Of a stretch of DNA of 64,000 nucleotides, positions 1-9,553 are shown piece after piece. Within the stretch, counting starts at the first letter, position 1. Every line of letters starts with the position of its first letter. The stretch is from DATKNA01 sp963755755. Its GTDB lineage: Bacteria; Actinomycetota; Actinomycetes; Actinomycetales; Kineosporiaceae. Below the pieces are notes generated by a model. That model was not told where the DNA came from, ran no database searches, and saw nothing but the letters and a program-made list of their open reading frames with translations. Position numbers and translations under genes: made by a program. The stretch spans positions 1-64,000 of the forward strand of contig CAVWLJ010000014.1 of assembly GCA_963755755.1 (NCBI GenBank). The letters are read 5' to 3'.

Positions 1-753
1 CGGGCCACGGTACGGCGGGTAGATCGAGCAGCTCCTTACGCACGCTCACCCGTTGCCAGAAGCTCATCGCGATGGGAGCGAAGATACCGAGCGAGGCGGA
101 CCCCGCCATGATGGCGACGACATCGCCGGTGGAGGTGCCAGGCGTGATCGTCAGCTGCACTGCGCTGAGCGCAACCAAGATGCCGGTGGCGATCAGCCAG
201 GGGTAGAAGCAGAACGCCCGAATCTCGTACAGATCCCGGGTGAAGCGGACCCCGACGACGGCGAAGCGCCGCGCCAGGAAGAGTGTCCCAGCCAGCCCTA
301 TTCCGGTGGTGCAGACCCAGCCGACCCATCCGGAGCGTGCAGGGCGGTCAGAGCGGCGCCGGTGTCGCCGCCGGAGATGAGGGGAGCGATGGTCAGGTAC
401 CCGAAACCCTCCTGCGCACTGAGGAATGCGAACCAGGCCCACAACAGCTCGGCGAAACCGTGTCCTCGAAACGGCCGGAACATCATCGCAACCAAGCCTG
501 TCACGAGGCTGAACGCGGGGCCCGCGAGAGCAGTCACCACCAGGGCCGTGGCCGCCTGTTCGGGCGTGAAGCGGACCTCACCGGCGAACTGTGTGGCCCG
601 ATACCCCTGCAGGAGACCCGTCACAGCGTGCGCGCTTTCGTGCAGGACGATGACCACCATCTGTGCGACGACGAAGGCGACCGTGGAGCTCCACAGCATT
701 GACCGCACCTGGGTCCGTGTGGGGATCTCCGTCTGGAGGCCCTGATCGGCCAT
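1..753 (-). CDS. Membrane HExxH metalloprotease homologue (M50-like), frameshifted, 3' end beyond window
   Basis: An integral membrane protein with a zinc-protease signature: HESAH at residues 38-42, inside the second hydrophobic stretch, as in site-2-protease/M50-like proteins. The first frame runs from ATG at 753 to a stop at 298. A second frame picks up at about 340 and reads on as membrane protein (TM-like segments such as AFCFYPWLIATGILVAL) with no stop before base 1, so the gene is shifted once (one base apparently missing near 335-345) and leaves the window. The substrate is unknown. No clear Shine-Dalgarno precedes the ATG. It heads a lower-GC stretch with two lipoproteins. The HExxH is directly visible; the M50 assignment is inference, since a second zinc ligand was not located. 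Confidence 0.55.
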
Positions 754-1044
754 GGTCGAATGGTCTCAGGCTCGAGTCCACGATGGGGACCGGCTCGGTC
801 GAGGGCCGACGACGCCGGGTTTCGGCCGGGGGACCCAACTGTGGTTCCGATCCTCAGGCTTCGGCCGCGGTGTCACGCATCTCGCGGAGCTGCCGCAGTG
901 GGGACGGCAGCAGCCACGCGGGAGCCAGGCACGCTCCTACATCTCGCACTGAGCCGCATCGTGGGGCGGACGCCGCCAGCAGGGCACCAGGCAGCCCCCC
1001 ACGCTTCCCGCGGCCAGCAGCGACGCGAGGACCGCGACGGGCGG

Positions 1045-1556
1045 TCAGGGTGCGATTTCCAACCAGACGCGGGCGGAGCCGACACCGCGAGTGGCCCCGA
1101 GAGTCCAGCAACCCGGCGCGGCAAACCAGTAGCCCGCTCCCCACTCCTCGCCGGGACGATCGTAGGTGCTGCTGAGATGCGGGTCGGGCCCCCACAGGAG
1201 TTGGCGCGCTCGCCCGCTGGGGTCGAGCACGGTCAGGCGCAGAGGTCCTGACCCGGTGATTCGCCACACGATCTTGACCTCCTCCTTGACGCGCAACGGG
1301 TTGTCCGGACCGTTGGCCATAGTCAGGCCCCACATCTGGATCCGGTCACTGGTGCCTTGGACTTCCGGAAACCCGTTCCCCCTGCCGATCGGCGAAGGTG
1401 GTCGGCAACCGGCCCTGCCGAGCGTTGTCGAGCTCGCGGTCGCGGTGCTGGCGGAATTGTCGGCGGTCGCCTTCGCCTGCGGCGGGTAGCGGCACTGCCG
1501 GCGCAGGCCGTCAACAACAGCACCAAGAGGAGCGCCCATGACCTCACCTGCTGCAT
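1045..1556 (-). CDS. Putative lipoprotein of unknown function, frameshifted
   Basis: The N-terminus has a textbook lipoprotein signal peptide: a basic start, a Leu-rich core and the lipobox LLLTAC with Cys at residue 18 (ATG at 1554-1556). After about 20 residues the reading switches frame near 1490-1500. The rest reads as a soluble domain of about 130 residues rich in Trp and Gly, ending WLEIAP with the stop at 1045. The family is not recognised. It is probably anchored on the outer face of the cytoplasmic membrane. Its neighbour at 1810-2432 is another small lipoprotein on the same strand, but I see no convincing sequence similarity between the two. The composite reading is my reconstruction. 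Confidence 0.5.
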
Positions 1557-1809
1557 CCTTGTCAGCTACCCCTGAGGCAGCAACGGCGCCCCCAGGCCGG
1601 ACTGCGGCTCGTCATAGGCCTTTCAGCTGAGAGGTGCAGCGTAGGCGACGTGCATCCGCGGGCGTGCGATCCGCTGCGACAAGCCTCGGCCGCACAGGGG
1701 TTGGAAGGGGCCACCATGGGGGCCGCCCCACGTCGTCGCCTCTCCTCACCCGAGGCTGAACTTGCCGCCACTCGACGCCCTCGATCCTTCCGGGCCGTGG
1801 GAGACACTG

Positions 1810-2432
1810 CTAACGGTCGGAGGGTCCCTCGGGCGGTCGTTGTCCCGGGCAGGGCGTCCCCAGGCCGACGGCGACCGACTGCTCCTTCGTGCCGAACCGA
1901 ACGGACAAGGGGATGCACGCTGGGTGGTCGAGCCAGTATCCGCCCGGGTAGGCGAGCCAGCCGGTCCCTCCGTTGTCAGGGCAGTTGACCACCACGCGGT
2001 GGCTGGGCGTGGAGGGGGCGTCTCCCCAGCCATGCTGACCCGGTTGCCGGTCAGGTTGGAAACGACGAGTTCGAACTTCACGCCTGTCTTGATCACGAGT
2101 CCCGTCTTGGCGAACAGCCGCAACGCGGGCAGGGCCGCCGTCAGACCCGTTTGCAGAGCGTCCGCTCGAGGGCTGACCGGCAGGCCCACCACCCCGCGGA
2201 CGACCTGCATATCGCGGGGCGGAGGCCGATTGTCGATCGCGTCCCCGCACGGCAGGGCCTGTGAGTCGATCAGGGGAGGGCTCGCCGTCTGGGCCGTAGC
2301 TACGACGGGTGGGCCGTTTCCTGCTGTAATCGGTGGTTCTGGCGCCCGGGCCGACGACGTCGTTCCCGGCGTACAGCCCACCAGTAACATCAACACTGCC
2401 GCGGCGGCTACACAGCAGTCCCGGCGCGTCAT
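1810..2432 (-). CDS. Putative lipoprotein of unknown function, frameshifted
   Basis: Starts at ATG 2430-2432 with MTRRDCC, a hydrophobic core and the lipobox LLVGC (Cys 20), followed by a Pro/Thr/Ala-rich linker typical of exported actinobacterial lipoproteins. The frame is coherent to about 2030 (...VVSNLTGNRVSMA). It then continues one base off as WGDAPSTPSHRVVVNC and ends PPEGPSDR at the stop at 1810. The combined product would be about 207 residues. A segment with VVVNCPDN and WLAYPGGYW suggests a folded domain with one or two Cys. The family is not recognised. Confidence 0.5.
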
Positions 2433-2684
2433 GATTCTCTTGAACGCTCTGCAAGGTTATCTCGCTTAGCCATGGGGGCCATCGTGACAAGTACACCCTC
2501 GCAAGGCAAACTCCCAAAAAAGGCCAACGCCTTCGAAGGGATCAAGGGCCTGCAGCGAGGCGTTCCCGTCGCTGAGGTCGTCGAGGAGTAGCTTCTGGCT
2601 GTCGCGCACAGCAGTGAAGTACACCGGTACGCCGTCACGGCGCCGTAGCGCTCAGCCGCTCCCCGAAGCGAGATGCCGTGTCGA

Positions 2685-4062
2685 CTAACCGGTCAGTGGG
2701 ACCCCGAACGCGGCATACATGGCATCGAACGACGACACGCCCAAGCCGAACAGCCCCGCGATAACGATGGCCGCGGCCAGCCCGGCAACCAGGCCGGCCC
2801 GGACCCTCGTGACCAGCCAGGCGCCGAGCAGTGACATCGCGCCGATGGCCGGGACGTAGAACCGAACCACCTGCACCGTGACCGCGGTCGGATCGGTGGT
2901 CCAGTCGTACGCCGAGTACAAGCCCCAGATCGCGAACCACGACGCGGCGAGGGCCAGCCCGATGCCCAGATCCCGGCCAGCGCCATCCCTGATCGATCGG
3001 TCGCCGACTCGGCGCAGGGTCAGCCAGCGCACGAGGATCCACGCCAGCGCCACGAGCCCCAGGACCAGCATCGGCATCGCCTCCACGAGATGCGCGGGCA
3101 TGAGCTGGAGATTCGACAGGACCGCCGAGACTATGAACCTCGCCGCCGCGCGTGGTGTGGCCGTACTGATATCCGGTCGTCAGCGGTCCGCCATAGACCA
3201 CGTCGTCGAAGGCAAGCACGCCCGCGCCGAAGACCGCCACCGAGCCAGAGCCACCAGCCCAGCGCCCGGCGGGGCAGCCTCGCGGCCCGGCAGCCGCCAC
3301 GCCACGAACACGGCCACGACGGCGCAGCCCAGAATCGCGACGTCCGTGTAGCGAACGAAGGTCGCGATCTCCAGCGCCGCGAACCCGGCGAGGCCCACCC
3401 AGGTGCGCCGAAGGGACCGTCGCCTCGGTCGGCAGCACCGCCCACAGCAGCGCCCCGGAGCCCGCCGCGATGAGCGAGGCGTCGGTGAACGTCGGCATGT
3501 AGTCGCGCCAGGCGAACGCGATCGCCGCTCCCGACGAGCAGTACAGGCCGACGGCCGCGAGGCCGCCGAAGCGTCCGAGCCAGCGTCGGGCGCCGATGAA
3601 CAGCCCGAGGCAGGCCAGCGCCCCGTAGAACAGGGGGGCCCATCGGATGAGGCCGAGTGCCGGGAACGGCGCCGCGAGGAATGGATAGCCAGGGTTCTTC
3701 TCGCTGACGTACCGCCCGCCGGCCAGCTCGACCCATTGGTTCGGGACGCCGGCCGGTCGCCCATCTGGCCGCAACGGCATCCACCTGCGCTCGTGACAAC
3801 GTCAGGAGATCGCCCATCGTGATCGCCACGATCGAATGGTGGTACGCGCCGTCGTCGGGCTCCGCGATCTGGGGCGCGACGGACAGGACGCGGCGCAGAG
3901 TGCCGCGAAGACGGCGCCCGCGAGGGCCGCTTCCACGACGACCAGGAGGTTGCCGCCTCGCGCATCCGCCGTGGCCGCCTCGGGCCGGCCAGGGGAGCGC
4001 CACATCCTGCCGGCTACCCGCTCGGTGACGTCATCGTCGCACTGATCGATCGCGCAGGTCAT
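2685..4062 (-). pseudogene. GT-C-type membrane glycosyltransferase remnant, at least five frame switches
   Basis: A polytopic membrane protein, about 459 residues once reassembled. The pieces read in order: a cytosolic N-terminus with a first TM segment (NLLVVVEAALAGAVFAALC), an extracytoplasmic loop (DDGAYHHSIVAI, then GDLLTLSRAQVDAV), a stretch with VSEKNPGYPFLAAPFPALG, several TM helices, a loop with LTTGYQYGHTTRGGEV, and a C-terminal TM bundle ending FGVPLTG. This layout resembles the PMT/ArnT-like GT-C fold that uses polyprenyl-phosphate sugars; I infer that from architecture, not from a diagnostic motif. At least five switches between frames occur in 1.4 kb, far denser than elsewhere, so it may be a true pseudogene, bad consensus, or both. 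Confidence 0.45.
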
Positions 4063-4149
4063 GCGTGCAGTTCTAACGCGGCGGGGGTGACATCACCGCT
4101 ACTACCGATGTTGTACGGATGTCATGCCGTCCGGCGCAGACCGCCAGGA

Positions 4150-4791
4150 ATGCGGGTGCTGGTGGTCGAGGACCACGCGACACTGGCCGGCCGGATCGCG
4201 CAGGGGCTGCGTCAGGGCGGGATGGCCGCCGACGTCGTCCACGACGGCGCAGCTGCACTCGAGGCCGCCGCCGAGACGGCTTACGACGTGATCGTGCTCG
4301 ACCGCGACCTGCCGGTCGTGCACGGCGACCGTGTCTGCCGGGAGGTGGCCGGTCCGGCCCTCGCATCCTCATGCTCACCGCCGCCGCCGACGTGGAGGAC
4401 CGGGTCGACGGGCTGGAGCTGGGCGCGGACGACTACCTCGGCAAACCCTTCGCGTTCGCGGAGCTCGTCGCGCGTGTGCGGGCGCTGTCGGGCGCGCGCC
4501 CTCTACGCCACCGGTTCTGTGTCGCGGTGACCTCACCGTGGACCGCGCCCGGCATCGCGCCACGTAAGCGGCCGAGCGCTCTCCCTGACGGGCAAGGAGT
4601 TCGGGATTCTGGAAACTCTGCTTGCCGCCGACGGCGTCCTGGTCAGCGCGGAGGAACTGCTCCAGCAGGTGTGGGACGCGAACGCGGACCCGATCAGCAA
4701 CATCGTGTCCGTCACGATGGCCCGGCTGCGGCGCAAGCTCGGCGACCCGCCCCTGATCGAGACCGTGGTGGGCAAGGGGTACCGGATGTGA
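4150..4791 (+). pseudogene. OmpR/PhoB-family response regulator, three frameshifts
   Basis: The receiver domain begins MRVLVVEDHATLAG (ATG at 4150; an in-frame ATG at 4087 would add an implausible leader). It has the phosphoacceptor Asp in VIVLDRDLP and the conserved Lys in GADDYLGKPF. A winged-helix DNA-binding domain follows, with SLTGKEFGILETLL, SVTMARLRRKLG and the family end VVGKGYRM. The reading changes frame near 4360, 4490 and 4565, each time in the direction of a missing base. The stop TGA (4789-4791) overlaps the GTG at 4788 proposed for the sensor kinase, as usual in two-component operons. It would regulate transcription of unknown targets; as written, the protein is not translatable. 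Confidence 0.7.
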
Positions 4792-6042
4792 GCCCTCTCC
4801 TGGGCTGACCGTCCGCGCCAGGCTGACCCTGTTTGTACACCGGCCTCTTCGCCCTGTGCGGAGCCGTCGTCGTGGCAGTCAGCTACACCCTGGTGGCGCC
4901 AGTTGGAGCCGCAGAGCCAGGACCAAACGGCTCCCGCCAGCTTCCTGGCGTTGTGCCGTTCAGAACAAGTCAGGCCTGATCCGAACGGTCGCGTCCTCGC
5001 GAAGTGCAACGCGTACTTCCAGCTCCAGGGAGCTCGGCACCAGCGCGATCTCACTCTGTCGCACCTGCTGCAGTACTCGCTGATCACGCTGGCCGTGGTC
5101 CTCGCCCTCGCCGCGATCCTCGGCTGGATCACCGCCGGACGCGCGCTGCGCCCGCTGCGGCGCACCACCTTCTGCGGCACGCGCCGCATCCGAGCGCAAT
5201 CTCTCGGCGCGGGTCGCGTTGGACGGTCCCCGTGACGAACTCCAGGAGCTTGCCGAGACCTTCGACGAGATGCTCGGCCGGCTGCAGGCAGCCTTCGAGG
5301 GGCAGGCGCGGTTCATCGCGAACGCGTCACACGAGCTACGCACCCCACTCACCGTCATGGGTACGACCATCGACGTCGTGCTCGACGACCCGCACAGCAG
5401 TGCCGACGACCTCCGCGACATGGCGGCCGACGTGGGGGCGGAGCGGTCGACCACGCCCAGCACCTCATCGGGGCGCTGCTCCTCCTCGCGCGCAACGAGC
5501 GGGGCTACGTCGACGAGGACGTCGACCTGGCCACGGTCGCCGAAGACGTCCTCGACGCCGCCGAGGTGGGCGATCGCCACCTGCACGCCGCGCTCGAGCC
5601 GGCCGTCATCCGAGGTGATCCGGTGCTCGCCGAGCACCTCGTGGCCAACCTGGTCGGCAACGCGATCCGCTACAGCGGCACCCCAGGGGAGATCTGGATC
5701 AGTACCAGCACCGCAGACGGAGTCAGCGTGGTCACCGTGGCCAACACCGGCGCGATGATCGACCGGAGCGACATGGAACGGATCTTCCGGCCGTTCGAGA
5801 GGCTCAACGGTCGCGCCTCACATGCTGGGTCCGGGCTCGGTCTGACGATCGTCGCCTCCATCGCCGCACTCCATGCCGGCAACGCACGGCTCGACCGCGG
5901 GAGGGCGGCGGCCTGTCCGTCACGGTCGCCATCCCTTCGCTCGCCACCCGTCACAAGCCCCAGCGGGCGCGTCGATCTGACGGGGCCGCCTGGGAGGGGC
6001 GCTCGATGGACGCCGAGGAGGCGCGGCCCCCAGCCCTGGTGA
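4788..6042 (+). pseudogene. Two-component sensor histidine kinase, multiple frameshifts
   Basis: Partner of the regulator at 4150. Reassembled order: first TM segment (LTVRARLTLF, then YTGLFALCGAVVVAVSYTLVA), a short extracellular loop, a second TM (SLITLAVVLALAAILGWITAG), a HAMP linker (RALRPLRR), the HisKA box ASHELRTPLTV with the phosphorylated His, then the ATPase domain with LVGNAIRYSG (N box), RIFRPFERL and GSGLGLTIV (G2 box). Frames change near 4833, 4894, 5170, 5442 and 5895, with both insertions and a deletion. The natural stop is lost after the last shift, so the end given is only the stop of one frame. Family membership is certain from the motifs; the signal sensed is unknown. Confidence 0.7.
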
Positions 6043-6048
6043 AGTTGA

Positions 6049-7723
6049 ATGGTCGGCGTGAGGGTCGTCCCGTGGGGCCGAGGCAGGGCCGCCGTGGTGG
6101 TGGCCGCTGCCGTGGTCGCGCTCGTGCTGGTCGGGCTGGCGCTGCATTCGCGCGCTGCGCCGGCCGCGGTCCACCAGCCGGCACCTGGCCCCAGCCCCCG
6201 GAGTGCGTCCTCGATCTCGGGACGGCCACCCGCGGCCACGGGCGCCGCGGAGTGGGCCCGGGCGGTTCGGACGGAGAACGCGCGAGCCGGCACCCGCGAC
6301 TGGCAGCTCACTGCGCGGCGCGGCCATGCACCCGGCCTCGACGCGTACGCCGGTCAGGTCTCGGTAAGGCCGGGTCAACCCGTGACCCTGTACGTTCGCG
6401 CGGTCCGCCGGGGCCGGTGCGCGTCGAGGCACTGCGTGTCGGCTTCTACGGCGGTACGGGGGCCCGGCGGGTGTGGACCGGAGTGGTGCGAGGCGGGCGC
6501 CAGCCGGCGGCGAGGACCGTCCCCTCCGCCATTCCCGGAGCCGGTGGGCTCGCGCTACGCGCATGGTGGTCGCCCCCTGGCATCGGAGCGGTGTGCTGGA
6601 CACGACCGGATGGCCGGAGGGGGACTACCTGCTCCGCCTCGACGCGGGACGGGCCTCGCGGCTGGTTCCGCTCACGGTCCGTAGCGCGGACGCCCGCGGA
6701 CGCGTTCTGGTCGTGGCCGGGGCCATGACGTGGGAGGCGTACAACGCCTGGGGCGGCCGTTCCCTGTACGACGGGGGAGGGTCCTTCGCGGGCAGGTCCT
6801 ACGCCGTCTCCTTCGACCGCCCGTACGACGACTTCTTCGGAGCCGGCCGCTTCCCTCCCTTCGACGCGCCGGTCGTCAGGCTCGCCGAGCGGATCGGCCT
6901 GCCGCTGGCCTGGGCGACGGACTACGACGTCGCCGAACACCCAGCCCTTCTGCGCGGCGCCACGGCGATCGTGATCGGGGGACACGAGGAGTACTGGACG
7001 GGCGCGATGTGGGATCGCGTCCGCGCGGCGGTGGCGGCGGGGACGAACCTCGCGGTGCTCGGAGCGAACACGGCCTACTGGCGGGTCCGCCTCGCGGACG
7101 GAACCGCGGACGGCGCCCGGGTCGTGGTCGGCACCAAGGACGCCTCGCTGGATCCGCTGGCGCGTTCCGACCCTTCGGGTGCCACCGCGCGCTTCCGGGA
7201 CGGGCCCGGACCCCGCGACGAGGAGGGCCTGACCGGCATGCGCTATGACTGCTTCCCCGCCGACGCTCCCTGGACGGTCACCGATCCCGGCTGGTGGGGC
7301 TATGCGGGGACCGGCGTCCGACGGGGGGAGCAGTTGCCCGCGCTGGTGGGGCCCGAGTCCGACCGCGTCTACCCGTCCCCGGATCGGCCCCGGCCCATGA
7401 CGGTGATCGGGTACTCGAGGTTCTTCTGCGGCCCGGGCCATCCCACAGCCCAGACTGGCGTGTACTGGGTGGCGCACTCGGGGGCCGGTGTGTTCGCCGC
7501 GGGCACGATGCGATGGGCCTGCGCGCTCGGCGACAGGTGCCCGAAGGTTCCGGACAGCACCGTCCTCCACGTCGTCCGGCAGGTGACGACCACCGTCCTC
7601 AGGGCGTTCGCCTCCCCTCGGGCCGGCGCGACCCACCCGGCGACCGACACCGTGAACCGCTACTGGCTGCCCGAGAGCAGTACGGGCACCGCGGCACCCC
7701 CGCAGCACGGCCGCAGGAGCTGA
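6049..7723 (+). CDS. Exported N,N-dimethylformamidase beta-subunit-like protein, paralogue 1, frameshifted
   Basis: An N-terminal hydrophobic segment (VVVAAAVVALVLVGLAL) suggests export or anchoring. A beta-sandwich-like module follows (VTLYVRAV, RVEALRVGFYGG), then the domain shared with the large subunit of N,N-dimethylformamidase: AMTWEAYNAWGGRSLY, GGHEEYWTGAMWDRV, GTNLAVLGANTAYWRVR and LVGPESDRVYP. The first 450 bases change frame near 6405 and 6550 (apparent missing bases); the remaining 1.1 kb is one clean frame to the stop at 7723. In the characterised enzyme a mononuclear iron is held by two Tyr and one Glu. The Tyr of EEYW and the Glu of PESD are candidates here, unverified. The substrate is unknown. 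A divergent relative lies at 53608-55274. Confidence 0.6.
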
Positions 7724-7856
7724 AGCCGGGCCACCCGTAGCGAGCCTTGACTGCGGAGACGTCGGCGGCATGCGGTCGATTGACTCAAGCGGGCGCGGTC
7801 ACCCGCCTCCTAGCGTTCGAGCCGTCGCCATCAGCTCGTTCCCGGAGGTGGACCTC

Positions 7857-8636
7857 GTGGACCTCGGACTCAAGGGCAAGGTCGCCGTCGTCACCGGCGC
7901 GAGCAAGGGCATCGGACTCGCGATCGTCCGCGCGCTGGTCGAGGAGGGCGCGGACGTCGTCGCGGGCGCGCTGACGTCGTCCCCGGCGCTCGACGAGCTC
8001 GCCGCCTCGGCTCGGGTGCGCGTGTTCGAGGTCGACCTCGCGACCTCCGACGGCCCTGACCGCCTCGTGGAGTTCGCCGGGACCCGCGTGGACATCCTCG
8101 TCAACAACGTCGGGGCGGCCCACCCGCGGCTCGAGGGCTTCCTCGCCGTCGCGGACGAGCAGTGGGAACAGAGCCTGACGCTCAACCTCATGGCCGCCGT
8201 CCGCGCATCGCGCGCCGTCCTGCCCGGGATGCTCGCCGCCGGCCGCGGCGTCGTCGTCAGCATCGCGTCCGTCAACGCCGACCTCCCCGATCCGCTCGTC
8301 GTCGACTACGGCGCGGCCAAGGCGGCGCTCGTGAACTGGTCGAAGGCGGCCTCGAAGGAGTTCGGGCCGCGCGGGGTCCGCTTCGTCACCGTCCACCCCG
8401 GCCCCGTCGCCACCGACCTCTGGCTGGGCGACCAGGGGGTCGCCGCGCGCGTGTCCGCCGCCGTCGGTCAGACCGCGGAGGAGGTGGAGGCCGGCGCCGT
8501 CGCCGGTGCCGCCACCCGGCGCTTCACCCAGCCGCACGAGGTCGCCGACCTCGTCGTCCTGCTCGCCGGCGATCGCCTCGCGAACGTCACCGGCACCGGC
8601 GTGACGATCGACGGCGGCCTCGTACCCACCCTCTGA
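7857..8636 (+). CDS. Short-chain dehydrogenase/reductase
   Basis: A 259-residue classical SDR. The Rossmann glycine motif TGASKGIG is near residue 15, the NNVG motif follows, then the catalytic Ser in SIASVN and the YGAAK motif with Tyr and Lys; the C-terminus is GVTIDGGLVPTL. I chose GTG at 7857 because GGAGG lies eight bases upstream and the SDR fold starts directly after (LGLKGKVAVVTG). An in-frame ATG at 7770 would add a 29-residue tail with no counterpart in the family. The cofactor is probably NAD(P)H; the substrate is unknown. The hydrolase start follows 31 bases after this stop, so the two are probably co-transcribed. Confidence 0.9.
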   Translation: MDLGLKGKVAVVTGASKGIGLAIVRALVEEGADVVAGALTSSPALDELAASARVRVFEVDLATSDGPDRLVEFAGTRVDILVNNVGAAHPRLEGFLAVADEQWEQSLTLNLMAAVRASRAVLPGMLAAGRGVVVSIASVNADLPDPLVVDYGAAKAALVNWSKAASKEFGPRGVRFVTVHPGPVATDLWLGDQGVAARVSAAVGQTAEEVEAGAVAGAATRRFTQPHEVADLVVLLAGDRLANVTGTGVTIDGGLVPTL

Positions 8637-8667
8637 ACCCCTCGAGTGCACTCACCAAGGAGTCGCC

Positions 8668-9502
8668 ATGTCCGACACCCGCATCCCCGTCGTCCTCATC
8701 CACGGCCTCTGGCTGCACGCGTCCTCGTGGCAACCCTGGATCGAGCTCCTCGAGCAGGCCGGGTTCGCGCCGATAGCTCCCGGGTGGCCCGGCATCGCCG
8801 ACACGGTGGAGGAGGCCAGGGCACACCCGGAGCCGATCGGCGACCACGGCATCGACGACGTGGTCGAGCACTACAGCGCGCATCATCGCCGGCCTGCCGG
8901 AGGCCCCGATCCTCGTCGGGCACTCCTTCGGCGGCATGGTCGCCGAGAAGCTGCTCGGGCTGGACCGGGGCCGCGCCGCCGTCGCCATCGACGCCGCCCA
9001 GATCAAGGGCGTGCTGCCGCTGCCGCTGTCCGCGCTGCGCGCCACGCTGCCGGTCTTCAAGAACCCGGCCAACCGGCACCGCGCCGTCTCGCTCACCGCC
9101 GAGCAGTTCAGGTATGCGTTCGGGAACGCGATCAGCGAGGACGAGTCGAACGCCCTCTACGACCGGTGGACGATCCCCGCCCCCGGGAAGCCGCTCTTCG
9201 AGGCAGCGACGGCGAACGTCTCGCCGCACTCGCCCGACGCGGTGGAGACGGGCAACTCCGGACGCGGTCCCCTCCTGCTCGTCATGGGCGGCCGGGACCA
9301 CACCGTGCCGGAGTCGATCACGAAGTCGACGCTGAAGCAGTACCGGCACTCCTCCGCCGTCACCGAACTCGTCGAGTTCCCCGACCGCGGGCACTCCCTG
9401 ACGATCGACAGCGGATGGCGGGAGGTCGCCCTGCGCGTCCTCGACTGGCTCGGGGAGCAGGGTCTGGCTCCGGCGACCCCAGCCGGATCCGCCTCCCGTT
9501 GA
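8668..9502 (+). CDS. Alpha/beta-hydrolase, frameshifted
   Basis: Starts at ATG 8668 with a good GGAG site (AAGGAGTCGCC just upstream). The oxyanion region is VVLIHGLWLHASSW, the nucleophile elbow GHSFGGM, the acid GGRDHTVP and the catalytic His DRGHSLT, so a complete Ser-Asp-His triad is present. The reading shifts by +1 near 8880, where one extra base interrupts EHYS and RIIAGLPEAPILVG. The rest is clean to the stop at 9502. The expected product is about 277 residues, a normal size. The substrate is unknown; it is probably an esterase or lactonase acting with the upstream SDR (inference from spacing). Confidence 0.85.
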
Positions 9503-9553
9503 TATCGTCGGGCAGACGGGCAGGGGCCGATCCGTCGTCCGGGAGGCGATCCC

